Below are positions 1-6,892 of a DNA stretch of 63,927 nucleotides, piece after piece. Within the stretch, counting starts at the first letter, position 1; each line of letters opens with the position of its first letter. Source of the stretch: Bacillota bacterium (GTDB lineage Bacteria > Bacillota > Clostridia > Acetivibrionales > DSM-1351); contig JAEYHZ010000048.1 of assembly GCA_023409265.1 (NCBI GenBank), positions 1 to 63,927 of the forward strand, read 5' to 3'. A model generated the notes under the pieces. The model was not told the origin of the DNA, did no database searches, and saw only the letters and a program-made list of their open reading frames with translations. The position numbers and the translations under genes were made by a program.

Positions 1-125
1 TAATATTGAAGTATTTAAAAATGGGAAAATAACCTGGGAATACAAGGTACTAAAAGCTTTGGTGTAATTGGTAACATCAACGGTGCGGTCTGCAGGCTAT
101 TTTCCTACAGTAAATTGACACGATC
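1..125. repeat. Left copy of a 125-bp inverted repeat bounding the window
   Basis: Bases 1-125 match the reverse complement of 63632-63756 with only three mismatches, all within 95-98. The copy covers the last 21 codons of a small gene plus the sequence after its stop, up to a TTGACA hexamer. Identity stops at base 126. The left copy may continue beyond the window edge. Confidence 0.9.
2..67 (+). CDS. C-terminal end of a small hypothetical protein (partial, duplicate of the last gene in the window)
   Basis: Reading from base 2 gives the 21 C-terminal residues (NIEVFKNGKITWEY, then KVLKALV) and a TAA stop at 65-67. They are identical to the C-terminus of the complete 72-residue protein encoded on the opposite strand at 63690-63908. 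The start lies outside the window, so it cannot be seen whether this copy is complete. No function is recognised. Confidence 0.7.
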   Translation, partial: NIEVFKNGKITWEYKVLKALV

Positions 126-207
126 CCGGGTTAATAAATAATTGTATTATAATGTAAAACTATGATACTATTGAGCAATAAGTGATTTAATGTTTAGGCG
201 GGTTGAT

Positions 208-306
208 ATGAAAAAAATAATTTATCTGATAATTCTTACAATTTTTATTCTGTCATCCTGTTCTCTGGTAAAAAGTAATGAAAAGGCTGACATACAAGTA
301 ATATAA
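208..306 (+). CDS. Very short lipoprotein-like ORF (32 aa), possibly a truncated remnant
   Basis: The ATG at 208 follows an AGGCGGG-like ribosome site at 195-202. The product has two lysines, a hydrophobic run and a lipobox (LSSC, Cys at about residue 18), then only 14 more residues before TAA. This is a good lipoprotein signal peptide with almost no mature protein. It is either the start of a decayed lipoprotein gene or a small lipopeptide. It lies directly behind the inverted-repeat copy, so it may mark a rearrangement junction. Function unknown. Confidence 0.4.
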   Translation: MKKIIYLIILTIFILSSCSLVKSNEKADIQVI

Positions 307-429
307 TTGGGATGGACCTTATTAATATTCAGTGTAAGCTTTGTTATAAGGCTTCTTGGTGCCTTGACAGTTGGCTGACTTCGTTAATATTTATTACATG
401 GCATATGAATGTATAAATGGGGTGGTTTT

Positions 430-912
430 TTGAATGTTATGACAGTGAATGAAGATAATGTTGAAATATTTTCAAAAGTTCTCATCGAAGCAGCCCAATG
501 GTTGGATTCCTTAGGCCAATTAATGTGGAAGGTAAGCGATTTATCAGCACAAAAGCTGCTTGAAAAATATAGTGTGGAAGAAATGCGACTCTGCTATGAT
601 GACGGTCACTTAATTGGAGTATATGTTATTCAATGGAAAGATCCTCTATTTTGGCCAGAGTTAAATAATGAATCCGGATATTTACATAAGTTAGCTGTAT
701 GCAGAGAACACAGCGGTAAAGGGTACGGAAGAAAGCTTATATTTTCTGCTGAACAATTATGTAAAGAACGTGGTATTGAATGGTTAAGATTAAATTGTGG
801 TACTTTTAGACCAGGACTTCGTAACTTTTATGAAGGCATAGGATTTAAAATGTTAGATAGAGTATTTATAGATAATAGAGACCAGATTAGATATGTAAAA
901 AAATTAGTTTAA
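430..912 (+). CDS. GNAT-family N-acetyltransferase
   Basis: About 160 residues with the GNAT fold. Motif A is visible as LHKLAV followed by HSGKGYGRKL, the R/Q-x-x-G-x-G/A acetyl-CoA pyrophosphate loop. A later FYEGIGFK segment matches the usual motif B region. Members transfer acetyl from acetyl-CoA to amines; the substrate here cannot be told. The in-frame ATG at 409 has no ribosome site. GGGGTGG at 419-425 fits the TTG at 430 or the ATG at 439 better, so the start is uncertain by a few codons. The gene stands alone. Confidence 0.8.
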   Translation: MNVMTVNEDNVEIFSKVLIEAAQWLDSLGQLMWKVSDLSAQKLLEKYSVEEMRLCYDDGHLIGVYVIQWKDPLFWPELNNESGYLHKLAVCREHSGKGYGRKLIFSAEQLCKERGIEWLRLNCGTFRPGLRNFYEGIGFKMLDRVFIDNRDQIRYVKKLV

Positions 913-965
913 TAATAAAGCTATAATAATAGTACTTGTTATACATCTGCCGTATAAAGAAGTAC

Positions 966-1010
966 GGGCCCCGGTTCCAGAACCCAACGAAAAAGGTCAG
1001 GACAGGGGCT
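966..1010. repeat. Hairpin element, diverged relative of the one at 4961-5005
   Basis: An imperfect stem (GGCCCCGGTTCC paired loosely with GGACAGGGGC) lies between the convergent GNAT and HMA-like genes. Its sequence order (ggccccggt, tccagaacc, aaaagg, caggac, ggggc) matches the much better hairpin at 4961-5005, so the two look like copies of one short element. It may act as a terminator, but there is no T-run. Confidence 0.5.
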
Positions 1011-1027
1011 ATGGTTTCTATGTCTTT

Positions 1028-1237
1028 TTAATGCTTAATTACTTTAAGACCGGCCTCGTTGATAAAACTTTTTATTTCCTCAGTACTGCATTTACCTTCA
1101 TCATAGTCAACGGTGACAGTGTTTGCTTGCATATCAATCCTGGCAGCGTTTATCCCATCATGTGATTTTATAGATTGCTCATAAGTATTAATATCAGAAT
1201 CATTAATACCGGAAACAACAAATTTATTTGCTTTCAT
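1028..1237 (-). CDS. Small HMA-like (ferredoxin-fold) protein without CxxC
   Basis: The 69 residues resemble heavy-metal-associated domains of the CopZ type: beta strand, then INDSDINTYEQSIKSHDGIN, then VTVDYDEGKC and a terminal helix with EIKSFINEAG. The usual MxCxxC metal loop is missing; SGINDSD stands where it should be. The one Cys lies in the second half. It may therefore bind no metal, or act as a protein-binding or regulatory domain. GGAGG precedes the ATG by nine bases. It is transcribed alone on the minus strand. Confidence 0.65.
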   Translation of the reverse strand: MKANKFVVSGINDSDINTYEQSIKSHDGINAARIDMQANTVTVDYDEGKCSTEEIKSFINEAGLKVIKH

Positions 1238-1349
1238 TTGAAGAGTCCTCCAATATATTTTTATTTAGTATCTGACAAATCAAATAAATAAATACTTCCT
1301 TATAGATAAATATCATTGTATTGTAGCATATTCCTCTTACAAGCAATAA

Positions 1350-1730
1350 TTACTGAAGTTCATCGAATTCAATTTCATGCTTAAGTATTTCATTTATTTT
1401 TTTCTCAATCTTATCAATATCGAATTCAGCCTCTTTTTTTATGCTTTTTCTAAGCATTGGTCCTATTTGTAACATATCGTCCCGTATATCTTTTAACAGT
1501 TCCAAAGCAGCCGCTGCCTCAAGCTCTTCTCTAGGGATTTTAGTCATGTTGGCAAGAATGGAGTTTTCTGTTCTTGATGCAATGAGAGGTGATTTTACAT
1601 CTTCAATGAATACAATTGTGCGCCTTCCAGGTCCTCTTTCATCCTCTATGGGTTCAAGACTTACAATTTTATCCGATCTTACAAATTTTCCATAACCTAA
1701 TGGGACCATTATGTTTTCTCGTATTTCCAT
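1350..1730 (-). CDS. RemA/YlzA-like (DUF370) protein with a helical C-terminal extension
   Basis: Residues about 8-62 follow the DUF370 (RemA) pattern: a GYGKFVRSDKIVSL segment matching the GFGNIV...ISI start, a GRRT motif, then VFIEDVKSPLIASRTENSI where RemA has its conserved ...HVILSAVQPETV. RemA proteins are DNA-binding regulators of matrix genes in Bacillus. Here about 60 charged, probably helical residues (EELEAAAALELLKDIRDD and onward) are added, which the roughly 85-residue family normally lacks. The assignment comes from motif comparison only. The gene is monocistronic. Confidence 0.5.
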   Translation of the reverse strand: MEIRENIMVPLGYGKFVRSDKIVSLEPIEDERGPGRRTIVFIEDVKSPLIASRTENSILANMTKIPREELEAAAALELLKDIRDDMLQIGPMLRKSIKKEAEFDIDKIEKKINEILKHEIEFDELQ

Positions 1731-1739
1731 GTTGTTGCC

Positions 1740-2168
1740 TTTCCTCTATAATAGTTTTGGTTTCAAGACAGCCGATTACAATTTCAACGATCAAGACACC
1801 CTCCGCACAGATATTAGCTTTCACTATAAGGGTTACAAATATGCAGAAACTTATTTGGTTTGTCTTGTTAATCATAAAATAAGAGTAAAATTATCAGCTT
1901 CTATAGGATAAACCTTGTTTAAGGTTTATGGTAATAAATTGATATCCTAATTTATGGTAGTTTGTAATAAATAGGGACTTACCTAAAATTTATATTACGA
2001 TGTGAAGATGGTTCATATTAGAAAAAGGTAGGCTGATTTTTTATTTACATCAAATCTCGTACTCATTTCTAGAAGTGAGTGCTACAAATTTATTGATTAA
2101 TCCTGACAGGTTTATGTCAGAGTTGTTATGATAAAATTGGTTTAAAAGTTAATTTTGGAGGAGTAATC
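1740..2168. promoter_or_regulatory. 430-bp intergenic region with two palindromes and a probable promoter
   Basis: No gene is seen here. ACTCATTTCTAGAAGTGAGT at 2061-2080 is a near-perfect 20-bp palindrome. CTGACA at 2103-2108 and TGTCAG at 2115-2120 form a second inverted repeat with a six-base spacer. CTGACA also serves as a -35 element 18 bases before TATGAT (2127-2132). The second palindrome therefore lies within a promoter pointing at the gene at 2169, as an operator would. Confidence 0.45.
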
Positions 2169-2948
2169 ATGAATATAACAAATCTGTACGGTAATCTGTA
2201 CGAAGCAAATTTTGACAATAAAGGCCATTATGTTAGACAAGTTATTTACTTTGTTTTGGATGGTTCCAAAGTCTTACTTATAGATACGGGTTATGAGAAA
2301 GAAGCCAAGGAGCTTAAAACCTATTTTGACGAGAGCTGCATTGAGGTTGAGAAGATAATTATAACCCATTATCATGACGATCATTTTGAAGGTATTAAAA
2401 CATTTAATAAAACTGGTAAGGTCCCTGAAATTATTGGTTCAGGACAATTTAAGAAGTCTCTTGAAACTTATTACAAGGAAGATTTTCTGCACGATACAGA
2501 AATATACCCAACCATACTAAGCGAGAATTGCAGATTTACTTTTGGCGGACATAAAATTAGGTTTGAAGAGGCTAAAGGACATTCTGATTGCAGTATACAT
2601 ACAATTCTCGATGAGAAATATATACATGTTGCTGACGATCTCATTTTTGATCCTGATGATGTGTCTATGTTACCACTACCTTGCTCAAATATTAGAGAAC
2701 ACTTTAAAACATTTCATCACTTAAAAAGTCATTCAGGCAAAACCTTTATAGGATCTCATTTTAGTGCTGCCATCAATGAGCAAAAGGATATGCTAAAGGA
2801 AATTGAAGCAAGGATTATTTACATGCAAAAGGTTCTGGACCATCAAGGCAAGGTTGAGTTTGAAAATATTAAAGATATGCTTCCTGTAGAATTTAATCCA
2901 AGATGGCACAATTTGATGATTGGGTATTACAAAGAACAAATGGAGTAA
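2169..2948 (+). CDS. Metallo-beta-lactamase-fold hydrolase
   Basis: The 259 residues carry the metal-binding motif HYHDDH at residues 67-72 after a VLLIDTGYE strand. GHSDCSIH near residue 138 supplies the next histidine, ADDLIFDPDD the bridging aspartate, and GSHF the last histidine. This is the full two-metal set of the MBL superfamily. The superfamily covers thioesterases, lactonases and ribonucleases, and the substrate is unknown. GGAGGAG sits seven bases before the ATG. A padR gene follows in the same direction, but it has its own promoter. Confidence 0.85.
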   Translation: MNITNLYGNLYEANFDNKGHYVRQVIYFVLDGSKVLLIDTGYEKEAKELKTYFDESCIEVEKIIITHYHDDHFEGIKTFNKTGKVPEIIGSGQFKKSLETYYKEDFLHDTEIYPTILSENCRFTFGGHKIRFEEAKGHSDCSIHTILDEKYIHVADDLIFDPDDVSMLPLPCSNIREHFKTFHHLKSHSGKTFIGSHFSAAINEQKDMLKEIEARIIYMQKVLDHQGKVEFENIKDMLPVEFNPRWHNLMIGYYKEQME

Positions 2949-3018
2949 TTTATTGATATATAATCACATTTTGCATTAAATCTATCAAGCTAAAACTAAA
3001 ATTAAATTTATAACAGTA

Positions 3019-3072
3019 TTGACATTATCCAACATTGAATATAATATTTTAATTATATTCAATGTTGGATAA
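3019..3072 (+). promoter_or_regulatory. padR promoter overlapped by a perfect 21-bp inverted repeat (operator)
   Basis: TTGACA (3019-3024) is followed by TATAAT/TAATAT around 3040-3047. Bases 3025-3045 and 3052-3072 are exact inverted copies, 21 bp each, around a six-base centre, with half-site TATCCAACATTGAATATA. The palindrome fills the spacer and -10 region and ends about 20 bases before the padR ATG, which is the classic autorepressor position. A shorter related palindrome is at 3865-3882. Confidence 0.8.
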
Positions 3073-3093
3073 CTTATGTGAAAGGATAAAGAA

Positions 3094-3801
3094 ATGATAA
3101 GAGTATTAATACTTTACTACTTAAATATTAAAGCAACTCATGGTTACGAAATTCAAAAGTTTATTAAGTATACCCAGCTGGATAGTTGGACCAGAATACA
3201 ATCAGGGTCTATTTATTATGCTCTTGATAAGCTTGAAAAGGATGGTATGATCAGCCTTTTGAGAGAAGAGAGCATCGGCTCCAAGGTTCGAAAAATATTT
3301 AAAATTACCGAGGAGGGTAAAAAAGAGCTGGAACGTTGCATTATTGAGGAGCTCCAAAAGGAAATATATGATGTCGGTTCCGACAAATTCATTCTGTATC
3401 CGTTTTTTGGCAGCGCGGATAAAGATCAGATGGCAAAAACGGTTAATATGCATGTTAAAGCCTTAAATGAAAAGAAAGATTACTTTAAAAAGTGGCAAAA
3501 GATAAAAATTCAAGAGAATTCCTTGAAGGTAGAGGCTCTTAGCTTTGAAATGATAATTTCCAGCCTGGATTATCAGATCAGATGGCATACCGCTCTGCTG
3601 CAGGAATTGGATCAATGTTTGAGCCTTGGGAAGAAAACAGAGGATTTTATTAGAAAAGTAGATTTTTCTACTGTTGATGAATATGAAAATACGCAGATTA
3701 TTCAGCAGCAGACGGTTGAAAGGCTAAAGCAGGAGATACTGGCCGAACCCTCGAGTGCAGAGAAAAAGCTGGAGGAACTTATACAGATACTAAAGAAATA
3801 A
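3094..3801 (+). CDS. PadR-family transcriptional regulator
   Basis: The 235 residues begin with the PadR winged helix: ILYYLNIKATHGYEIQKFI, then SGSIYYALDKLEKDGMI and KIFKITEEGKKEL. The C-terminal half is a long, charged, helical dimerisation region of the Vir_act_alpha_C type, somewhat longer than usual. PadR proteins are mostly ligand-relieved repressors. The perfect 21-bp palindrome over its own promoter and the matching half-sites before the next gene suggest that it represses itself and the flavodoxin-fold reductase at 4001. Confidence 0.85.
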   Translation: MIRVLILYYLNIKATHGYEIQKFIKYTQLDSWTRIQSGSIYYALDKLEKDGMISLLREESIGSKVRKIFKITEEGKKELERCIIEELQKEIYDVGSDKFILYPFFGSADKDQMAKTVNMHVKALNEKKDYFKKWQKIKIQENSLKVEALSFEMIISSLDYQIRWHTALLQELDQCLSLGKKTEDFIRKVDFSTVDEYENTQIIQQQTVERLKQEILAEPSSAEKKLEELIQILKK

Positions 3802-3864
3802 TGCTTTTATAATAAATTGTCTCGTTTTTTTACTCAATAAATAAGGGTATATTTCTATGCCAAC

Positions 3865-3882
3865 ATATCCAAGGTTGGATAT
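3865..3882. promoter_or_regulatory. Second PadR-type palindrome upstream of the reductase gene
   Basis: ATATCCAAGGTTGGATAT is an exact 18-bp palindrome. Its half-site ATCCAA/TTGGAT is the outer part of the larger operator at 3025-3072. It lies in the 200-bp gap before the gene at 4001, so that gene is a likely target of the same PadR protein. Confidence 0.65.
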
Positions 3883-3924
3883 ATCTATATTCTTGTATGG
3901 ACAGAGAAGTAGACATTAGCTATA

Positions 3925-3980
3925 AAAACAAAAAACTCTAAAACAAAAAACTCTAAAACAAAAAAACTTTAAAACAAGAA
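3925..3980. repeat. Three tandem 15-16-bp A-rich repeats
   Basis: The unit AAAACAAAAAACTCT occurs at 3925-3939 and 3940-3954, and with small changes at 3955-3970, followed by a partial unit. It lies in the leader of the reductase gene, between the PadR-type palindrome and the ribosome binding site. The copy number could vary by slippage. Confidence 0.75.
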
Positions 3981-4000
3981 ATGAAAGGATAAGTGATTAT

Positions 4001-4807
4001 ATGAAAATCATAGTCTTAATGGGGAGCCCTAGAAAGAAAGATAGTCTAAGTGCATGTAAAGTTATTGAAGAGGCTATGAATGAGAGCCGGCATGTGGAGT
4101 TTGAATATGTTTATCTGAAAGACATTAATATAGCCGATTGTAGGGGGTGCGATCAATGCTTTCAGAAGGGTGAGCAGTTTTGCCCCATTAAGGATGATGC
4201 AATACAGGTAAGGCAGAAGCTTGTAGAAGCTGATGGTATTATTTTTGCTTCTCCGGTATATGCATATCAGGTGACAGGCTCTTTCAAGCGCTTTGTAGAC
4301 AGGCTGTCTTTTATGTTTCACAGACCGGAACTTATCGGAAAGCCGGCCCTTACACTTGTCACAACCGGCGGTGGCGGCCAAAAACACGTTACAAAATATT
4401 TGAAAATGACTGCCTGTGGTTGGGGCTGTAACTTAACGGGATGTATTGAGGTGATTAGTTATATGTATACCAAGGTTAACAATAAGTTTTATAGTCAGGA
4501 CTATTTTGACAAAAAAAACAAGGAGCTTAAAATAAAGGCAGAAAGTATGCTGGCAGCAATAGTAAGCAAAAAACTGAAAGTTCCGAGTTATTATGATATA
4601 TATATGTTTTGTGGCATGAAAAGTAAGACATATACATCCGATACTGACTTCAGATACTGGCAAAGTAAGGGGTGGCTGGATTCACGATATTATTATGATA
4701 CAAAGCTTGGCCCTGGTAAAAAATTGTTAGGCAGTACAATAGACGCGATTATAAAGATGATGTGGAAGAAGTATCAGGCCAATGCGGTCAATAATACTTC
4801 AAACTAA
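4001..4807 (+). CDS. Flavodoxin-fold NAD(P)H-dependent FMN reductase
   Basis: The 268 residues start with the FMN phosphate-binding segment IIVLMGSPRKKDS of the flavodoxin_2 / FMN-reductase family. Next is the cysteine cluster DCRGCDQC...FCPIKDD, as in iron-sulfur flavoproteins and many clostridial flavodoxin-family reductases. ASPVYAYQVTGSFKRFVDR follows, the typical flavin-contacting loop. The roughly 90-residue C-terminal tail is rich in Tyr and Lys and has no known motif. Likely role: flavin-dependent reduction of a quinone, an aromatic compound or a disulfide. The PadR palindrome upstream suggests induction by a small aromatic compound or a stress signal. Confidence 0.8.
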   Translation: MKIIVLMGSPRKKDSLSACKVIEEAMNESRHVEFEYVYLKDINIADCRGCDQCFQKGEQFCPIKDDAIQVRQKLVEADGIIFASPVYAYQVTGSFKRFVDRLSFMFHRPELIGKPALTLVTTGGGGQKHVTKYLKMTACGWGCNLTGCIEVISYMYTKVNNKFYSQDYFDKKNKELKIKAESMLAAIVSKKLKVPSYYDIYMFCGMKSKTYTSDTDFRYWQSKGWLDSRYYYDTKLGPGKKLLGSTIDAIIKMMWKKYQANAVNNTSN

Positions 4808-4960
4808 CCAACCAGAGAGGTAAAAAAATACACTATTTACTGTACACTAACTTTTTCCGGCAGCATGCAATATTCCTCCATAACCGGATGTATTATTAGT
4901 TTGTGGGTTTATACATAAAAAGTAATTCTACCCTATATTAATATATTGTGTATATGTAGC

Positions 4961-5005
4961 GGCCCCCGGTCCAGAACCTGAAAAGGAAGGTACTGGACCG
5001 GGGGT
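4961..5005. repeat. Strong GC-rich hairpin (12-bp perfect stem)
   Basis: CCCCCGGTCCAG (4963-4974) pairs exactly with CTGGACCGGGGG (4993-5004) around an 18-base loop. The element is far more GC-rich than its surroundings and has no T-run. It is related in sequence to 966-1010. It may stop or stabilise the reductase transcript, or be a small repeated palindromic element. Confidence 0.75.
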
Positions 5006-5079
5006 ATTAGTTTATGTACTGTGAACTGTTAAGTAAAAGTTCTAAGTAATTTATTAAATCTCATATTATTACAGTGACA

Positions 5080-5110
5080 GTGTAAGTTCCCGGTTTGATA
5101 CCGGTTACAC
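5080..5110 (+). promoter_or_regulatory. Hairpin in the leader of the ABC importer operon
   Basis: GTGTAA (5080-5085) pairs with TTACAC (5105-5110) and the inner CCGG segments pair with each other. The hairpin lies about 125 bases before the binding-protein gene. It matches no riboswitch that I recognise; the TPP-box motif in particular is absent. The rest of the 4808-5234 gap holds nothing else that I can name. Confidence 0.3.
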
Positions 5111-5234
5111 AGTTCTTTAAGAAGGGGCATAATTTATCCGTAAAAACAAAAAGAGAAAAATCAGGTGTGTATAGAAATTTAGTAAAAAGCCACTGAGCAA
5201 TAGATGAAAGATAACCTTTTTGGGAGGAATGGAC

Positions 5235-6164
5235 ATGGGAAGCTTTAAAAATCATATATTTATCTTGGTGGCTTTGTTAATTGCTTTATTGGCTTTCATG
5301 GCAGCAGGCTGCGGCTCTGCTGAAAGCAAACAGGTTAAAGATCTGTCGTTGAAGGTCGGGCTTATGCCTGCTGTGGATTCTGCTCCGGTTTTATTGGCAG
5401 AAAAGAAAGGGTACTTCAAGGAACTCGGTCTTTATGTAAGCCTGGAAATATACAATAATGCACAGGACAGGCAGAGTGCCCTGCAGACTAAGTCCATAGA
5501 CGGAGCAATTACAGATCTGATAGCAGTAGCTGCAAATGTAGATGCCGGATTTGATATAAGAGCTACAACTATGACAAATGGCGTGTTTCCCGTTCTATCA
5601 AAAAAAGGAAGTAAAAGCAGGCAGCATATTAAAGTCGGGATGATGGAAGTAAGCGTTTCAAATTTCCTCATTGATGAGTGGTTGGGCAATAAATACACTA
5701 TCGAAAAAGTATATATAAATGAAATACCTGGGAGGTTGGCAGCTATAGGCAGCGGGCAGTTGGACATGGGACTGTTTCCGGAACCGGTTGCGTCTATGGG
5801 AGAGATTAACGGTCTTGAAAAGAAAATTTATCAATCAGCAGATCCGTATTGCCCGGATGTGATTGTATTTACCGGAAAAGCGCTGAAGGAAAAGCAGGAA
5901 GCCGTCGAACTGTTCCATGAAGCATATAACAAGGCAACCGAGGATATCAACAACAATCAGCAGGCAGCAAGGGATATTTTAATGGAGAAAATTCCAAATC
6001 TAAAACCTGAGGTCAGGGATAGCATGGTTCTTCCAAAGTATACAAAAGTTTCTCTGCCGGACAATCAGTATATTGATAGAATCATCCGTTGGACTTCCAA
6101 GGTCCTGGATAAAGACTTGAAGGTTAAGGCAGATGACCTGATTGAAAGGAAGTTTATAGAATAA
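5235..6164 (+). CDS. ABC importer substrate-binding lipoprotein (SsuA/ThiY/NMT1-like)
   Basis: About 309 residues. A signal peptide ends in the lipobox MAAGC, so the protein is lipid-anchored. KVGLMPAVDSAPVLLAEKKGYFKELGL is the typical opening of the NMT1/SsuA family, and the length fits. These proteins deliver sulfonates, nitrate, taurine or thiamine pyrimidine precursors. The substrate here is open, because no biosynthetic or desulfonating genes lie nearby. GGGAGG at 5222-5227 places the start at the ATG at 5235 (spacing 7); another ATG at 5229 is too close. The stop overlaps the ATPase start by one base. Confidence 0.85.
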   Translation: MGSFKNHIFILVALLIALLAFMAAGCGSAESKQVKDLSLKVGLMPAVDSAPVLLAEKKGYFKELGLYVSLEIYNNAQDRQSALQTKSIDGAITDLIAVAANVDAGFDIRATTMTNGVFPVLSKKGSKSRQHIKVGMMEVSVSNFLIDEWLGNKYTIEKVYINEIPGRLAAIGSGQLDMGLFPEPVASMGEINGLEKKIYQSADPYCPDVIVFTGKALKEKQEAVELFHEAYNKATEDINNNQQAARDILMEKIPNLKPEVRDSMVLPKYTKVSLPDNQYIDRIIRWTSKVLDKDLKVKADDLIERKFIE

Positions 6165-6892
6165 TGATACAGGTGAGAAATCTGGGGATAAAATTCGGAA
6201 GTGAAACAGCATTAGGGAACATAAATCTGGACATCCCTAAAAATAAAACCTGTGCGATTATCGGACCCTCCGGTTGTGGAAAGACAACGCTGCTGTATGT
6301 TTTGGCAGGACTTCTTACCCCTTCCCAGGGACAAGTTATTATAAGCGGAAAAGAATTAAAGAGTATAAGAAAAGATACCGGAGTAGTCCTGCAAAATGCA
6401 GGACTGCTTCCCTGGAAGACTGCGTGGGAAAATGTATCTCTGGGACTTAATGCAAGAAAACAGGACAGGGTTACAATTAATCAAAAAGTTGATTCAATTC
6501 TTGAAGAACTGGGATTACTGGAACATAAGCATAAATTTCCTGCCCAACTTAGCGGCGGACAAAGGCAAAGGGCAGCTATTGCAAGAACCCTGGTTTTGGA
6601 ACCCGATATTTTACTTATGGATGAGGCATCTTCAGCTCTGGATGCTATAAATAAAGAAAATATTCAGAATATGATTCTCAAAATATATAAAAACAAGCCT
6701 GTTACAATGGTACTGGTGACCCACAGTATTGAGGAGGCTGTTTTTCTGGGGCAGACAATTATTGTTATGAAAAGGTCTGCTATAAAGCATATTATTGAGA
6801 ACCCTTTCTTCGGAGACGAAAATATCCGTTTAAAGACTGACTATTATAGAATGTGTTCTGAGGTTAGAAACTGGTTGAATGAGGATAAATAA
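6164..6892 (+). CDS. ABC importer ATP-binding protein (SsuB/TauB-like)
   Basis: The 242 residues hold a Walker A motif GPSGCGKTT near residue 33, a Q-loop in VLQNAGLLPWKTAWENV (the PW signature of the nitrate/sulfonate/taurine class), the ABC signature LSGGQRQRAAIARTL, Walker B ILLMDEASSALD, and a final switch histidine in VTHSIEEAVFLG. It powers the importer formed with the adjacent lipoprotein and permease. Its ATG overlaps the upstream stop, and its own stop overlaps the permease ATG, so the three are translationally coupled. Confidence 0.9.
   Translation: MIQVRNLGIKFGSETALGNINLDIPKNKTCAIIGPSGCGKTTLLYVLAGLLTPSQGQVIISGKELKSIRKDTGVVLQNAGLLPWKTAWENVSLGLNARKQDRVTINQKVDSILEELGLLEHKHKFPAQLSGGQRQRAAIARTLVLEPDILLMDEASSALDAINKENIQNMILKIYKNKPVTMVLVTHSIEEAVFLGQTIIVMKRSAIKHIIENPFFGDENIRLKTDYYRMCSEVRNWLNEDK

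Noticed and set aside
1441..1911. Several overlapping frames on both strands around the RemA-like gene
   Set aside because: They lack ribosome sites and show no domain pattern; they are shadows of the RemA-like gene and of AT-rich DNA.
2061..2080. T-box or terminator hairpin
   Set aside because: The palindrome has no loop and no T-run, and no T-box sequence follows; an operator is more plausible.
4808..5234. TPP riboswitch before the SsuABC/ThiXYZ-like importer
   Set aside because: The conserved CTGAGA and ACCTGATCTGG-type blocks are absent; only a small hairpin is visible.
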